Below, one piece after another: positions 22,109 to 32,804 of a stretch of DNA of 64,000 nucleotides. Under the pieces are notes generated by a model. The model was not told the DNA's origin, searched no databases, and saw nothing but the letters and a program-made list of their open reading frames with translations. How positions within the stretch are numbered: the first letter of the stretch is position 1; every line of letters begins with the position of its first letter. The DNA comes from Chloranthus sessilifolius (lineage: Eukaryota > Streptophyta > Magnoliopsida > Chloranthales > Chloranthaceae). Location: the NCBI GenBank assembly GCA_021018995.1, contig CM037588.1:86643765-86707764 (forward strand), read 5' to 3'. The translations under genes were made by a program, and so were the position numbers.

Positions 22109-22743
22109 TCACCCTTCCATTTTATGTTTTAAGGGGTAAAAATTACACTGAATTATTGAATCGAGCATCCAAAGCTCGCACGATAAGTTGACACGTTTAA
22201 TCAAGCGGCCCGAACCCATTCGACCATGGGCCATCTCAGCCGCAACGTGTTTATAATCTAGCGTGGCCGTGAAAGGGTCAGCAAGGGCAATATCCTCGTG
22301 GTTATAAGTGTGGAAACACTCCAAGGCATCGGCCACATCATCGAAAGTGAACGTATAAGGCTGATTATCAATTTTGGTCCTGAGAATGGTCGGGTCCTTG
22401 ATCAGTTCCATGTTCTGATAGAATAGTCTGACTATCCTAGGGTAATAACTGTCCTTGCATGGGCGAGGGATTCCGGTCAAACTCGCGGTGGAAATATAGT
22501 CGAAAGCCCACTTTGTCTCATCGCACTTGGCGAAAGTTGTAGGATCAATAATTCGGGTTCAAAGTCTTTGTCAAACCACCATTCATTTGGTCGTTCACGT
22601 GATAGTGGTGGAGGTGGTGCTTGTGTAGGTGGTGCAGATGAAGAATCCGTAGGTGGTTTCTTCGGTGGCTATTGCGAAGAGGAACCCGAAGTGGGTTTCT
22701 TTGGTGCAGCACTCGCCGTGGCTTGGCTAGTCTGGGGTGGCAT
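22109..22743 (-). pseudogene. Env-like 'putative plant transposon protein' fragment of an Athila element
   Basis: Starts MPPQTSQATASAAPKKPTSG at 22743 with a Pro/Ser-rich N-terminus. One stop and one frameshift (near 22558) occur; then residues resembling the plant transposon protein domain follow: YYPRIVRLFYQNM, IDNQPYTFTFDDVADALECF, and CELWMLDSIIQCNFYPLKHK. This domain is common in the third ORF of Athila-type elements. It stops after KMEG at 22109, earlier than relatives, close to the Tat insertion point, so it is probably truncated. Its role is unknown. Confidence 0.68.
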
Positions 22744-23020
22744 TGTAAACTAATTAGAAAATTAGGGTTTATGGCCAAGGGTTTAGCCCTAATTTCACAA
22801 TCTGACAATAGGAAGGAAATGGAGACTCTAAAGACCAAAATAGAGGTTAATGGTGACCTCTTGATGTTCCGAATAATTGTTGCGTGCTGCTCTTAGCTTG
22901 AAATGGTCGGAATCAATGAAAAAAATCGGCGACCCCCACAAACCCTAGAACTCTCCCAAGGAGAAAAAAAAGAATAAATGTGGTTGGATTTTGAACGAAT
23001 GGCAAAAATCGAACCCAAAC

Positions 23021-23028
23021 ATATATAG
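23021..23028 (-). promoter_or_regulatory. TATA-like box upstream of the env-like ORF
   Basis: The minus strand reads AACTATATATGTTTGG, about 280 bp upstream of the ORF start and directly downstream of the CGATCGAACG motif cluster. The sequence around it resembles the TATA region of the Athila LTRs here. Confidence 0.42.
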
Positions 23029-23035
23029 TTTTCAA

Positions 23036-23400
23036 AATCGATTGAACGATTTACCAATTTGTTCGATCGGTTTTCAGACATTAATGTTAGCCCCCAAATT
23101 CATTCGAACGGATGTTAATTTTGATTGAACGAATTGCATTAGTTAAAGTGGTCCCAAAATTTTTGTTCGATCGAAATTAGAAATCGATCGAACGATTTTC
23201 TGAAGTTGATTTTGATGCTACTTTTCACTCCACTAGCCCAAGCATTTCGTTCGAATGATTTAGAAAATCGATCGAACGATTTTTGGCAACAGCTGGAGCT
23301 GTCACAGGTCTTTGCATTTCATTCAAACAATTTGAAAATCGTTCGAACAGTTTCCTAACAACACATAAGGCTTTTGCCTACAAAATTTTGATCGAACAAA
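23036..23400. repeat. Cluster of CGATCGAACGATTT-type motifs
   Basis: At least nine copies of TCGAT(C/T)GAACGA-like or GTTCGAACG-like sequence on both strands in 365 bp. Several are near-palindromic, and some show TG or CA in place of CG, as after deamination. Confidence 0.8.
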
Positions 23401-23757
23401 ATTTCCACAACGGAATTGAGGTTGTTCCTTCAAGCCCCTTAACCCCTTTAATGAACTAGCCTTTAGTTACACAAGAAAACATGATCCTACACAGCGTGAC
23501 AGATCATGTTATTCATAAATCATTCACAGATTTGTTAATCTACCAATTTGGTAGTTGTTCCACTCATAAGGTAGTGGCTCTATGCTTATAAACTACACCT
23601 AGATATAAACAAAACAGTCAAACTCTTAGAGATAATGTATAATTCCAATACTATTTCTAATTACAAAACACCTTGCAATACAGTTACACATATTCAGTCA
23701 TACATTCTAATTTCCAACTTATAATTACAAAATAGAGTTGGGACTAGTACCCATGTA

Positions 23758-24855
23758 CTATTGCTCAAATAAATGGGGATACAGTTCCCTGATTTCAGCC
23801 TCTCGCTCCTAAGTCGCTTCCTCGACCGGATGATTCCCCCACTTGACAAGCACTAATGGAATGATCTTAGTGCGTAGAGTCTGTTCTTTTTTATCCAGAA
23901 TTTGAGTCGCTCCCTCAATCGTAGTCATGTCCTCATACAAATCAATTGGCTGATCTCCCAAAATGTGTGTAGGGTCCTTTACGTACTTCCGGAGCATAGA
24001 AACATGAAAAACATTGTGCACTCTATCAAACAACGAAGGCAACCTGATGCGATAGGCTACTTCATCGACTCGACCCAAAACTTTGAAGGGTCCTATGTAA
24101 CGGGGACTCAACTTTCCCTTCCTTTCGAACCTCATTACACCCCTCATGGGTGATATTTTCACAAAAACATGATCGCCAATGGTAAAGTCTAGGCTAGAAT
24201 CGGCATAACTCTTGTCTGCTCTGAGCTGACCTAAGTTGCCCTCTTATCATAGGTACGACCATGGCGTTATCTTCAAGAATTTCCAAACCTAATATAAATT
24301 TCTCTCTGATTTTTTCCTAGTTGATAGGCGATCTGCATCGCCTACCATAAAGAGCTTCATACGGTGCCATCCCAATGCTCGCTTGGAAACTATTATTGTA
24401 TACAAATTTGATCAACAGAAGATGTTGATCCCATGATCCCTGCATCTCGAGCATACACGCCCTGAGCATATCTTCGATCACTTGATTTACTCGCTCTGTT
24501 TGCCCATCGGTCTGCGGATGGAAAGCCGAACTAAAATCCAAACGAGTGCCCATACCTTCCTGGAATTTCTGCCAAAACTTTGAAGTATACAATGAGTCAC
24601 GATTAGATACAATACTACTGGGAATGCCATGTAATCGTACGATCTCCTTCATATAAAGTTCCGCGAGTCTTCCTGCCGTATATATAGTATTGTAAAGCAA
24701 GAAGTGAGATAACTTCGTCAGTCTATCTACGACAACCCATTTAGTGTTGTATCTTTTCACTATTTGCGGCAACCTCATGATGAAATCCATTGAGATTGAC
24801 TCCTATTTCCATTCCGGTATAGGTAGCAGTTACAATAATCCAGCAGGGTGTCTAT
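23758..24855 (-). pseudogene. Integrase and chromodomain end of a Del/Tekay-type chromovirus
   Basis: The integrase core starts with PAGLL and PEWK-stop-ESISMDFIMRLPQ, followed by VVVDRLTKLSHFL, SNRDSLYTSKFW and FHPQTDGQTERVNQ, giving the catalytic D, D and E. Then YIGPFKVLGRVDEVAYRIRL and VHNVFHVSMLRKYV; the C-terminal part (LVKWGNHPVEEAT-stop-ERE) is a chromodomain ending ...YPHLFEQ-stop at 23758. Stops are TAG for TGG and TAA for CAA. The 5' part is missing because the P element starts at 24856. Chromodomains direct insertion towards marked chromatin. Confidence 0.88.
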
Positions 24856-25128
24856 TGTTAAGTAGTGAAAAATGCCAGTTTTCACCCCTTAACCTGACCT
24901 TTGATGGACCTGTGAGCACACTAAAAAACACCTGTTGAGTCTATTTTGTAGATAGCAATAAAAGACAGGAATAGTGGAGAAAACCACTCAAAAATGCTGC
25001 ATAAAGAAGTCCATCTCTCAGCATAATGCAGACCTAGCAATGGCATATAAGAGGGCTGCACACCATTGGCCACTTGGGGTGTGTGGCAACAGCAGGGCAG
25101 AGTTAAGGAAGTGAAAGCAGGTAGAAAA

Positions 25129-25570
25129 CATCCTATCGAGAGGTTATCTAAAGGTTTCGATAGGATCTGAAGACAGAGAAAGAAAGAATTTGTGAGGATT
25201 GAGAAGTTCGATAGGATCCAAGAACCTATCGAGTAGCTGAAAGAAAGGAAGAAATCATCCTATTGAAAGCCTGCCTGAGGTGTAAAGGGAACCTATCGGA
25301 TGGTTGCCTGAACCTATCGAGATGGAGAAGCTGGAGCTCAGACTTATTGGAAGGCACTTGAACATTTCGACAGGAGTGAGAGCAATCCTATCGAAATGCT
25401 GGCATGCAGAGCTGAACCTATTGAAAAGCTTTCCCAACCTGTCGAATGCTCCAGACAAAGGGGCAGAGAACGCTGAAGCTTCAAGAGGAGGCTCATCCTA
25501 TCGAAACCTATCGAAGAGATCTGAGAACCTAGCGAAAGGACCAAAAAGCTCAATTTGAACATGTCGAAAG
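25129..25570. repeat. Cluster of CCTATCGA motifs in the P LTR
   Basis: About 15 copies of CCTATCGA(A/G) or its reverse complement in 440 bp, for example near 25129, 25228, 25313, 25388, 25496 and 25505. Several are decayed to CCTATTGA or CCTGTCGA. With the solo LTR removed, the cluster lies about 230-670 bp upstream of the candidate TATA box. Confidence 0.85.
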
Positions 25571-25714
25571 CTTCCTCAACTTGTCTAAATCATGTGAAGA
25601 ACTTCTCAGAAAATAGGCTGTTCACACGCTGCAACTTGGTGACCTGCTACACGCAACCCAAGGCATTTTGGTGACCGGCACGACGATCCTGAATATGCCC
25701 TAGGAAACTCTAAC

Positions 25715-28317
25715 TGTGACAGCCCGAATTTCGGCACCCCGAAACCCGTGCCATCAGCACGATCATCTTGACCGTGCCCTTTAGCTAAGCACGAAACACT
25801 GGTATATCAAGCATAGAAAAGTATAATAAACGAGTTTGCAGAATTTAAATCTATATTAATTAACTTCCCAAAAGACAGTTCTACCCTCATGCCTCTGCAT
25901 GAATGGAGAACCGATCCGAACCATCGATGATAGAAATCATCACGGATGGTTCGTCCCAAAAGAATAATCCCAACTCCTTATGTACATGGTTTTAAACAAC
26001 AATCAAGGCTTGACATACCAAGCCGTACAAAACCTCTCCAAAAATCCCTCAAAGTGGCACAACAGAGTCCTCTAGAAGAAGTCCTCTGGAGGTGGCTCCA
26101 ACTCACACCGCCGCAGGTCCCATCACGGGATCGGCCTCTCAAGCCTCGGCAAGAATCGCTAATAGTGGACTGACGATAGTCTATAGGGTGAGCTACATCC
26201 TAGCTCAATAGGGAACGAACACAGTTGAACATATAAATTATGACTCACATATATTCCATGATATGCTATGCATGATGTGTCTATGCAGTTGTTAATGAAC
26301 AGTTAAAAAGCATTTCGTTTTACTGTTGATTTCTTATATTTTCATTTACTCGTGAATGATGCTGAGAAGGCCTAAAGCAAAACTTAAACTTTCAACTTAA
26401 GTAATCCCCGAGCAATATAGCATCGAGCCCCGATGAGATACCCATCATCGTCATCTATATAGACAGTTTTAACCGTATTCCCTGGGAATACCAATAGTAT
26501 CCAAGCCCCTTTCCCCTGGGGATTGGTGGCGGGGTTTCACTTGTCTCAATCAACACCCCTGGGGTGTGCTTACTATGTACGGATAAGCCTCCGCACTGGC
26601 CTACGGTTTTGCCGCCGTATCGGTCACGGATATCCTGCCGTGTCAGTCGTGGATATCCCGCCACGTCGGTGGGGTACCCTATCAAACCTCAAATAACAAA
26701 AATATCGGTGCCTTACATATAGTTATTCACCGTGTAAATGTGCTATCTTATATCAGTTAGGCCCTATCAAACATTATTCAATCCTTGGATACATCCCTGG
26801 GATGTATCCATTTACTTGCATCACACCTGATGCTCTTATCTCTTTACTTCTTCATCCCCTGGGGATGGCTCATTATGATTACTCTTATGGGTGTCACACA
26901 CACACACTTTTCACAAACTCTTAAGAAATAGGCATTTGAATTGAGTTCTATATCACTACATACATGCTCTTGTAAAATAAAGTACATGTTCAAGGTGTTC
27001 TCTACCTCAAGTCTTCGTTTGATCAATGCATCAAGGTCCCACGTGGCTCCTTGTGCATTAGTCCACACGTACCACCTATGGTACCATATAACAGGTAAAA
27101 CACATCACAAAGGATGCAATAAAGAAGGTATAAGATCCTCCAAAAATCTTAAAGTCAACCCAAAAGTTAACATAATTTATGTCAGTCGATTAATCAAACT
27201 CCAAAATCGATTAATCGAAGGTCAATATCGATTAATCGAAACAATTTCGATTAATCGAAATTCTCCTTTTCGCAAAGTCCATTCTCAGTTCGAACAGTCG
27301 AGTTTTCATTCGATTAATCGAATCCAATTTCGATTAATCGAAATTCTTCTTTTCGTAAAGTAATTTCACTGTTCGAACAGTCGAGTTTTCATTCGATTAA
27401 TCGAATCCAATTTCGATTAATCGAAATTCTTCTTTTCGCAAAGTAAACTCGATCACGATGAAGTTTCACAAGTTGATTAATCGATTCCAAATCGATTAAT
27501 CGAAAACTAAAATCGATTAATCGAAATCCCATTTCGATTAGTCGATTTTTCCTTAAGTCATTTCCTCCAACCCCTGGGGTCCACTGGAGGTTCTCAGTCG
27601 ATTGATCGATCCCCAAATCGATTAATCGAAATCCAAAGTCGATTAATCAAAATCAAATTTGATTAATCGAAATCGGGGTCCTCTGACTTTTCAACTTCCT
27701 GGCCAATTTTGATTAATCGAAACCTAATTTCGATTAATCGAAATTATCGGTCCATACTTCTCTTTTCCATACTTTTTCCTCTATTTTTCTAAGCCATTAT
27801 CCTAGGATTTTAACCCACATTTAACCACAACTTAACCCCTATAATCTATGCATCTTATTTACAAAAAATTTTTACCTTGGATAGATCTCAAGTTGATTTC
27901 TATCAAACAGTTGGAAGGCTAGGGTTTCCAGCTTTTGTTCTAACGGATCCCTTGCGTTGAATCGGCCTCTTTAATACTTGGATCCTTCCTTCCTCAACTA
28001 GCCTTTACTCCTTGCATTAATCACTCTTTTTACTCTCTCTCTCTCTTCTTTACTCTCCTTCAACAACCCAAAATGCCTATCTAGGGTTATTAAACCCTTT
28101 TATCCTATTCTTCACTTGTGAGTTGAGCACATACACCGCGGTAGGTGTATGCGACTTCCTATTTACAACACACACCACATCGACATTAAGTTTATCACAT
28201 CTCATCCGTTCATCACACCTCATGCTAACTATTGGACTTCCGTTTGGTCAAACCTATGACCGATCGGGCACGGATCCCGAGGTCATAGTTTTTAGCGTGA
28301 TTTTTCGGGCTATTACA
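25715..28317. mobile_element. Solo LTR, probably of a Del/Tekay chromovirus
   Basis: 2603 bp starting TGTGACAGCCCGAATTTCGG and ending GGGCTATTACA, flanked by a perfect 5-bp duplication CTAAC (25710-25714 and 28318-28322). No ORF with homology was seen inside. The size, TG...CA ends and 5-bp duplication fit an LTR left by recombination between the two LTRs of an element. The family is inferred from the style of the ends and the size only. The two ends are also imperfect inverted repeats of about 14 bp. Confidence 0.8.
27180..27740. repeat. TCGATTAATCGA cluster with an 83-bp tandem repeat
   Basis: More than a dozen copies of the perfect palindrome TCGATTAATCGA in the solo LTR. Within it a unit starting GAAATTCT(C/T)CTTTTCG repeats at 27257, 27340 and 27423, exactly 83 bp apart, and contains TTCGAACAGTCGAG. 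Confidence 0.92.
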
Positions 28318-28889
28318 CTAACCAACCCTATGTGCTCTGATAGAACTCTAACGACCTCTGAGGACCTTCTAGAAGGAAATATTGGTGGGAGAAAGGAGAG
28401 GGAAAAGCTATATAATGAGATCCCCAATTGTAATTGGGGGAGATCAAAATCTTGAGATTAGGGCTTGCAACAAAATTCTGTTTTCCCTCCTTTAGCTCAA
28501 TGATGGTTGGCTAACTCTCTTGGAGCAGTAAGGGGTGAGGTCTGATATGTAATTGGGTAAGGTTGAGAGTGTTATTTATGGGTCAATTGCTGCACAGACT
28601 ATAGATCTGAGTGCATTTCATTATAAAGTGAGTTTTATGTAATGTAAATATTGATTTTATTGTTTTAATTGGATCTATAGTTCCCTTGGTTTCATTTGGT
28701 GCTCAATCAGATTTGTGTAGAGGAGTTTGCTGATCAGCTCACCCACTTAACTGGTAGACCTCTTGGATACCATTTGATCTCCCTAGATCTGATATCCCTG
28801 TAATTGCCTATGTCTCTAACCTGGTAATTGCAACATCTGTAGTGATTTTAATGCTCTGATTGAAACCTTTGAGTTGGAGGAAATCTATA

Positions 28890-29050
28890 GGATGGTTTGT
28901 GACCATTGAAGTGGACAGACCATAGCCTTAAGATCAGTTCAATCTCTGGTTTCACTTGAATTCTTCCACCTTAAACTTTTGGGTCGGATGAAGTCTATAG
29001 GATGGTCTGTGACCATTGAAGTGGACAGATCATAGCCTTAAGATCAGTCA
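28890..29050 (+). repeat. Repeated 45-bp LTR motif (GTGACCATTGAAGTGGACAG)
   Basis: Two close copies in the P LTR (near 28896 and 28998) of GGATGGT(T/C)TGTGACCATT, continued by GAAGTGGACAGA and ATAGCCTTAAGATCAG. The same motif recurs, diverged, in the other Athila LTR sequences near 38127, 38646, 47738, 48128 and 48239. Confidence 0.8.
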
Positions 29051-29525
29051 AATCCCTTGGTTTATAGTAGATTCTTCTACTCTGCAGTTGTGCTTGTAGC
29101 CAGTTGAGGGATTGGTGTGCTTTGAATTCCCTATAACATGATCAGCTCAACCCAATTGCTGTAAGTCCAAACTCCAAGTTGTTCTTCTCCATTTTCTATT
29201 TTTAATCCCTTCCAATTGTGAGATCTGAACTCTGGACTCGATCCCAGTTAATTCTGCATTTATTTGTAGTTTAGTTTAAGTGACAACCCTTTAAAACCTC
29301 TCCCCTTTCTTTTACTAACCTAGTATTAGGTAGGGTGCCAGATCTCTTTCAGATCTGGAGATTTACCATATTTTGAACTCACCTCCCTGTGGATATTCCC
29401 TTATTTACTCTTTTAAAACTTGCTACAATAGACCCTGAATACTTGCAGGTCTGTGTGTGTGATCTACCTTGAATTGAGTGAATTTAAACCCCTTTTTAAT
29501 GCAAGGCAGTTTATCAACAAGTTTT

Positions 29526-29543
29526 TGGCATGACTGTCGGGGA
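29526..29543 (+). other. Degenerate PBS of P
   Basis: TGGCATGACTGTCGGGGA, seven bases after the LTR end, resembles the Athila PBS TGGCGCCGTTGCCGGGGA with mostly transition changes. Confidence 0.65.
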
Positions 29544-29966
29544 GGTGTGCTTTTAAATTGGTAGATCTAAGTTTGTTTTAGTTTAGATCATAGATCTGTG
29601 ATAGTTTGTTTGATTTTTCACTAACTGTGTTTATAAGTCTTGTTGTTTTCTAGTTCTTTTTATCATTTCATCAGATCTCGAGCTGCTACTAAGGAAGAAC
29701 ATTGTGCTAGAGGCTGCTCTTGAGTTTGCTTCCCTCTACCCCTGTTAATTTGTCAGATCTGTTGATTTTTGTTTTAGATTCATTGGTCATTTGTTTTTAT
29801 TCCAGATTGTTGTGTTTGAAGATTTGCTCTGCAGTAAGATTGTGAGTGGTGTATGTTTGGAAGGAGAACTCTGAGCCCTTAGATTGTTCCATTAAATTCA
29901 GAGGTTGAAAGAATTCTCAGATCTAGGCAAATTTCACCCACATTTGTTGCAGCTGAATCTACCGAA

Positions 29967-31387
29967 ATGGGTGAGCAACAACAGCCTAGAACTCTAAAGG
30001 AATTTAATGCACCAGGGGTTTACAATTCCCCCTTCTGCATTCAATTTCCTGCTGCTCAAGGAAATTATGAAATTAAGTCTTCCATAATCCAGATGCTGCC
30101 CTTATTCCATGGCCTGACCAAAGAGGATACATACAAGCACATTGATGAATTCTTAGGACTGTGCACCACTTTCAATATCACAGGTTTGGGGGAGGAGGCA
30201 ACCAGGATGAGACTCTTTCCTTTCTCATTGAAGGATGGAGCCAGGACCTGGTTATCCATGCTTCTCCCCAACAGTATTCAGTCCCAGAGTGATCTTCAAT
30301 ATCAATTTTTGGCCAAAATTTTCCCCATGTCCAAGACAAGCCAGTTAAGGAAGGTCATTATCTCATTTGCTCAAGATCCAATTGAGGATTTTCACCAATC
30401 TTGGGAGAGATTCAAAGAACTCCTGAAGAAATGTTCCCATCATCAAATCCCTGAATGGAAACTTATCCAAAGTTTCTATCAAAGGATTGACTCCAAAAGC
30501 AGGGATATGGTTGATGCCTCTTGTGGTGGTACTTACCTCCACAAAACTACTGAGGAGGCTTGGGAGTTATTTGATATCATTAGTGAGAACTCCATGCAAA
30601 GGGAGACTTTGTCTAGGGATTTAGATCCTCCTAGAATGGTGAAGGAGAATTCTACTAGAGGGAAGATGTATGAGGTAAATGTGCATAGTGATTTGGAGAA
30701 GAAAGTGGACAGTTTGGCATTGAGATTTGATAAGCTCATGGGAACAATGTAGTTACCCATGGCTGCTAGAGTGGAGGAGGCATGTGCTATATGTCAGTCT
30801 CCACTCACTCCCTTGAGGAATGCCCCTCAGTTGTCCAATTTTCAGATTTTATTCTAGAGCATGTGGCTGCCACCCAGTCCTATGGGCAACAGCTTGTTGC
30901 TGGGTACCAATGGAGAAACTACCGCAACTTGAGGTGGAGACAAGATGCCTACCCAAACCAGCAGCAGCAGCCACAGCAGTCCATGCCCTACAAAAATGCT
31001 CAACCCTACCACCAAAGTTATGTTCCCAAGCCTCATTACCAGCAGCCCATGACCCAGCCTGTGGCCCAGCCTGTGCAGCAACCTGCACCCCCTCCAGCTG
31101 TGAGATTACCTTCTTTTGAGGAATAAATTCTTGCCTCATTGTAGAATTTGGGTCCCTTATCTCAAACTGTGCACTCTCACAGTCAAAGCATTAAAAAGAT
31201 AGAAGACCATCTTGGTCAGCTGTCTAATGCTTTGACTAAGAGAGAGGAAGGGAGGCTGCCTAGCCAACCATTGGATAACCCAAGGAGACAGTTTATAGTG
31301 GGTGAAGTTTCCTCCACCCATGAGGAAGCTAAATCTGTTACTACATTGAGAAGTGGAAGGCTGGTGGATAATCAAGTGGGCTGTGAG
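29967..31387 (+). pseudogene. gag of Athila element P (first part)
   Basis: Forms the particle shell. 262 residues are open from MGEQQQPRTLKEF; the capsid core includes HIDEFLGLCTTFNITG, FSLKDGARTWL, FHQSWERFKELLKKCSHH and GTYLHKTTEEAWEL, characteristic of Athila gag. A stop at 30752 is followed by a Gln/Pro-rich part (31000-31100) and the C-terminal SQTVHSHSQSIKKIEDHLGQ. The copia element interrupts it at 31388; it resumes at 37584. Confidence 0.88.
31383..31387 (+). other. Target site duplication of the copia element (left)
   Basis: GTGAG before the left LTR is repeated exactly after the right LTR at 37579-37583. Confidence 0.93.
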
Positions 31388-31906
31388 TGTTAGAAAAATA
31401 GGTTCGGGTTGCAAAAGAAGATAAAGATCGGAATTAAAATATACGCTAATCCGGTTCGAGGCACGTTAAATATCGTTGTCTTTAAACCGAGATTTGCCCC
31501 TACCACTATGATCTAGTGGTCACCAAAAGGTTACCGGCAAATCGGTTCCAGAATACAACGAACCGGCAGCGTATCCGTGTGATCAGATTTGGTGAATCTG
31601 ATCACGCAACCAGAACACCAAAAAACTAAAGCGGAACTCTGAGAAGGAGAAAGCTTAAAGAAATTTGCGAAAATGCAGTGTTTGAAATGAGGGGTCTTGG
31701 GGCCCTTTTATAGATAAAATAGGTGTAACTGAACGGACATATCCGTAAAACAAGTGTAACCGAACGGACATATCCGTAGCATATAACTGAACGGTCGGAT
31801 AAGACATATCCGTTTAAAATTCAAATGGGCGGTTAGACACTTATTCAAAAGTTTAATTAAATTACCGTATCGCCACGCCACGCCACGCCACGTACACGTA
31901 CACGTA

Positions 31907-31943
<37 letters not shown>

Positions 31944-32195
31944 CCGTGCCCGTGCCCGTCCCGTCCCGTCCCGACCCGACCCGACTCGGCTCGGCTCGGC
32001 TCGGCGCGCGCGCGTGTGTGTGACTGATGGGTTGCATGGCGGTGGAAGCTACAAAATTCGGTGCCCCCTGGGTGAAGGCTACAAGCCTTGAGCCAAGACA
32101 AAGATATATAAGCCAAACCCAAAAAAGAGTTTACACGATGTGGGACAAATCCCAATTTCAAGAGCTTATTTTTAAAACCTTTAAAATATCCAACA
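31388..32195 (-). repeat. 3' LTR of the copia element
   Basis: Starts TGTTAGAAAAATAGG and ends ATATCCAACA. It contains the graded microsatellite (31871-32023). Confidence 0.93.
31871..32023. repeat. Graded microsatellite chain in the copia LTR
   Basis: Runs stepwise through CACGC, CGTACA, CGTGCT, CGTGCC, CGTCC, CGACC, CGGCT, CG and TG units with no gap. The other LTR has the same order with fewer copies (37276-37407). Confidence 0.95.
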
Positions 32196-32210
32196 ATCCC
32201 CCACTATTTT
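32196..32210 (-). other. Polypurine tract of the copia element (with a duplicate)
   Basis: The minus strand reads AAAATAGTGGGGGAT directly next to the 3' LTR. The same sequence recurs 60 bp further in (32256-32270). Confidence 0.85.
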
Positions 32211-32804
32211 AAAGATTTAAAATAAAATTAAAAACTTTCTTAAAAAAAATAAACAATCCCCCACTATTTTAAAGATTTGAAATAGAGCAACGCTAGAAAA
32301 TGTGCATAAATGAAAATGTCTTACAGACTTGAATTTTCACTTTAGTGAAAATAATTCAAAATTTATCAAGATTTTTAGTGAAACTAAGTCTTGAACTAAC
32401 GATCTTATATGACAAATCGGAATTATTTCACACACATATTTCACATATGTTGGTGTTCAATAAAAGGTTAGCACATTTAGGCCCTATGCTAGTACCCTGG
32501 TTTTCGTAAGTGTTTATGAGATAAAGCCAAGTCTCATTGAAAGCGGCTCCACCTTCACACTTATATAGGCAGACCTATAAGAGATGTCCCTGTAACTGTA
32601 ACATCTCAACACATAGTATTATAGGACTGTTAAGAGCAATGCTCTACCTCCCCTTATCCATTACAGGTGAAACACTACCCTTCCTGGGATGTATATGAGA
32701 TATATTTCTCATCAATGTAGTGCCCTTCAGCTGCCACGGATTTACGACTTGTTTTTTCCTTTGAACCTAAACATTGATTAAACAAATATTAGGTAGGGTT
32801 CCCA
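32211..32804. other. 3' untranslated region of the copia element
   Basis: No ORF with family resemblance. Holds the second PPT-like copy, otherwise AT-rich. Confidence 0.6.

Larger units (their letters stand above)
22744..23757. other. Spacer upstream of the env-like ORF, then chromovirus 3' sequence
   Basis: 22744-23400 is the upstream spacer with a TATA-like site and a motif cluster (listed separately). 23401-23757 is AT-rich and probably the 3' untranslated part of the chromovirus. I could not place the border. Confidence 0.5.
24856..29519 (+). repeat. 5' LTR of P, split by a solo LTR
   Basis: About 2.05 kb without the 2.6 kb insertion. The start TGTTAAGTAGTGAAAAATGC matches the start of the LTR at 46403 and, inverted, the LTR of N, showing all are one superfamily. 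A likely TATA box (TATATAAT) is at 28409-28416. Confidence 0.8.

Noticed and set aside
27180..27740. Regularly spaced short repeats resembling a CRISPR array
   Set aside because: Plant retrotransposon context, palindromic 12-mers with irregular spacing and similar spacers; explained by LTR-internal tandem repeats.
25715..28317. DNA transposon with 14-bp inverted ends
   Set aside because: No transposase, TG...CA ends, 5-bp duplication and LTR-like length favour a solo LTR; the inverted ends are imperfect.
31862..32161. Minus-strand frame rich in Gly-Thr and Glu-His repeats
   Set aside because: It is a translation of the graded microsatellite in the copia LTR.
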